From the NCBI GenBank assembly GCA_024404275.1, contig JAKSQG010000094.1, positions 1 through 7,132 of the forward strand: 7,132 nucleotides of DNA, given 5' to 3'. Both the position numbers and the translations under genes were made by a program. This DNA comes from Clostridia bacterium (GTDB lineage: Bacteria; Bacillota; Clostridia; Christensenellales; Aristaeellaceae). How positions within the stretch are numbered: position 1 is the stretch's first letter; the number at the start of each line of letters is the position of its first letter. Below, one piece after another: positions 6,537-7,132 of this stretch. The notes under the pieces were generated by a model. The model saw nothing but the letters and a program-made list of their open reading frames with translations, was not told the DNA's origin and searched no databases.

Positions 6537-6611
6537 GGCCCCGTGGTCAAGCGGTTAAGACATCGCCCTTTCACGGCGGTAACTCGGGTCCGAATCCCGA
6601 CGGGGTCACCA
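6537..6611 (+). tRNA. tRNA-Glu(TTC) with an unusual T-loop
   Basis: Acceptor GGCCCCG/CGGGGTC has one G-T pair. Anticodon stem TCGCC/GGCGG encloses loop CTTTCAC with TTC at 6570-6572, matching the usual Firmicute tRNA-Glu. CCA is encoded. The T-loop reads TCCGAAT (6589-6595): position 55, almost always U and converted to pseudouridine, is C (6590). The T-stem TCGGG/CCCGA is perfect, so the gene otherwise looks functional. Confidence 0.95.
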
Positions 6612-6636
6612 CTTTTTTTCTTCGGGGTTGGTTTAC

Positions 6637-6713
6637 GGGCCTTTAGCTCAGTTGGTCAGAGCGGCCGGCTCATAACCGGTTGGTCCGGGGTTCAAGTCCC
6701 TGAAGGCCCACCA
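6637..6713 (+). tRNA. tRNA with CAT anticodon, probably tRNA-Ile2 (lysidine type) rather than elongator Met
   Basis: Acceptor GGGCCTT/AAGGCCC, anticodon stem GCCGG/CCGGT, loop CTCATAA with CAT at 6671-6673, T-loop TTCAAGT, CCA encoded. The first pair is G-C, so it is not initiator tRNA. Acceptor pairs C4-G69 and C5-G68, and the CTCATAA loop, resemble tRNA-Ile2 of E. coli, Bacillus and Mycoplasma, which TilS modifies to read AUA. Low-GC Gram-positive elongator Met tRNAs usually have a TTCATAC loop. Structure is certain; the Ile2 identity is inference (about 0.75). Confidence 0.95.
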
Positions 6714-6717
6714 ATGT

Positions 6718-6794
6718 GGCCCGGTAGTTCAGTTGGTTAGAACGCCAGCCTGTCACGCTGGAGGTCATGGGTTCGAGCCCCATTCGGGTCGCCA
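6718..6794 (+). tRNA. tRNA-Asp(GTC)
   Basis: Acceptor GGCCCGG/TCGGGTC has two G-T pairs; discriminator G (typical of tRNA-Asp) and encoded CCA follow. Loop CTGTCAC holds GTC at 6752-6754 on a perfect CCAGC/GCTGG stem. The T-arm is ATGGG/CCCAT with TTCGAGC. Only 4 bases separate it from the preceding tRNA, so the two are surely processed from one precursor. Confidence 0.97.
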
Positions 6795-6821
6795 TTTTTC
6801 TTCTGTCGGTTGGGCCAAAAT

Positions 6822-6897
6822 GCTGGAGTAGCTCAATTGGCAGAGCACCTGATTTGTAATCAGGCGGTTGCGGGTTCAAGTCCCATCTCCAGCTCCA
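6822..6897 (+). tRNA. tRNA-Thr(TGT)
   Basis: Acceptor GCTGGAG/CTCCAGC is perfect. Stem CCTGA/TCAGG encloses loop TTTGTAA with TGT at 6855-6857. The T-loop is TTCAAGT, the discriminator is T, and CCA is encoded. Confidence 0.97.
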
Positions 6898-6905
6898 TAT
6901 TTCAT

Positions 6906-6990
<85 letters not shown>

Positions 6991-7023
6991 AAAGACACAG
7001 ACGAAAGCCTGTGTCTTTTCTTA
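6991..7023 (+). terminator. Rho-independent terminator of the tRNA cluster
   Basis: GACACAG (6994-7000) pairs perfectly with CTGTGTC (7009-7015) around an 8-base loop and is followed by TTTTCTTAT. The A-run before the stem can extend the pairing into the T-run. It begins directly after the CCA of tRNA-Tyr. Confidence 0.93.
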
Positions 7024-7101
7024 TACCGTTTTCCGAGTATTCCACTTTGTACACTTTTGCCTATCAATTTATGCAAAAAGGCGAAAATGTATAGATAACG
7101 A

Positions 7102-7130
7102 TTGACGGCGCTCCTGTGTTCCTGTATAAT
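7102..7130 (+). promoter_or_regulatory. SigA-type promoter at the right edge
   Basis: TTGACG (7102-7107), a 17-bp spacer and a perfect TATAAT (7125-7130) lie at the end of the window. The A-rich region before it (7074-7099) could be an UP element. Its transcript starts outside the window, so the gene it serves is unknown. Apart from this promoter I see nothing in 7024-7132. Confidence 0.82.
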
Positions 7131-7132
7131 GT

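Noticed and set aside
6468..6740. A plus-strand 90-codon frame over tRNA-Pro to tRNA-Asp
   Set aside because: It is sense-strand translation of tRNA genes, with no ribosome binding site.
7047..7075. A possible extra promoter, TTGTAC-17-TATGCA, after the tRNA terminator
   Set aside because: The -10 box matches the consensus at only three of six positions, and a far better promoter lies just downstream.

Overview
The window looks like the core chromosome of a GC-rich, low-oxygen Firmicute. An Oscillospiraceae/Ruminococcaceae-type gut clostridium (Faecalibacterium/Gemmiger relatives) is my best guess, inferred from protein style, AGGAGG ribosome binding sites, SigA-type promoters and a pgsA-cinA-recA order like that of Bacillus. 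I cannot name the species from this sequence.

Positions 1-6264 hold a tightly packed run of eight genes, all on the minus strand. In transcription order they are rimO (ribosomal protein S12 methylthiotransferase), pgsA (phosphatidylglycerophosphate synthase), pncC (CinA C-terminal-type NMN amidohydrolase), recA, a DtxR/MntR-family metalloregulator, trpS (tryptophanyl-tRNA synthetase), an alpha/beta hydrolase of the lysophospholipase type, and a P1-family peptidase that runs off the left edge. The first six are separated by at most 26 bp or overlap, so they probably form one transcript from a near-consensus promoter at 6302-6330. A hairpin plus T-run sits between trpS and the hydrolase and may end or attenuate that transcript. 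The hydrolase and peptidase overlap by 4 bp (ATGA).

The main anomaly is the metalloregulator. Its reading frame, with a good upstream ribosome binding site and a GTG start at 2841, is interrupted by a single in-frame TAG at codon 19. The rest of the protein is intact and well conserved. A gene caller would probably report only the downstream part, from a GTG at 2772, and so lose two metal ligands.

Positions 6265-6434 are a divergent intergenic region with two back-to-back SigA-type promoters, one for rimO and one for the tRNA cluster. Positions 6435-6990 hold six plus-strand tRNA genes with encoded CCA ends: Pro(TGG), Glu(TTC), a CAT tRNA that looks like lysidine-type Ile2 rather than Met, Asp(GTC), Thr(TGT) and Tyr(GTA). 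A Rho-independent terminator follows. The last ~110 bp end in another strong plus-strand promoter whose transcript lies outside the window.

I found no mobile element, CRISPR array, toxin-antitoxin pair or new multi-gene system. The unusual points are small: a nonsense codon, a T-loop base change, a likely tRNA identity trap, an internal terminator and a dyad in the tRNA promoter.
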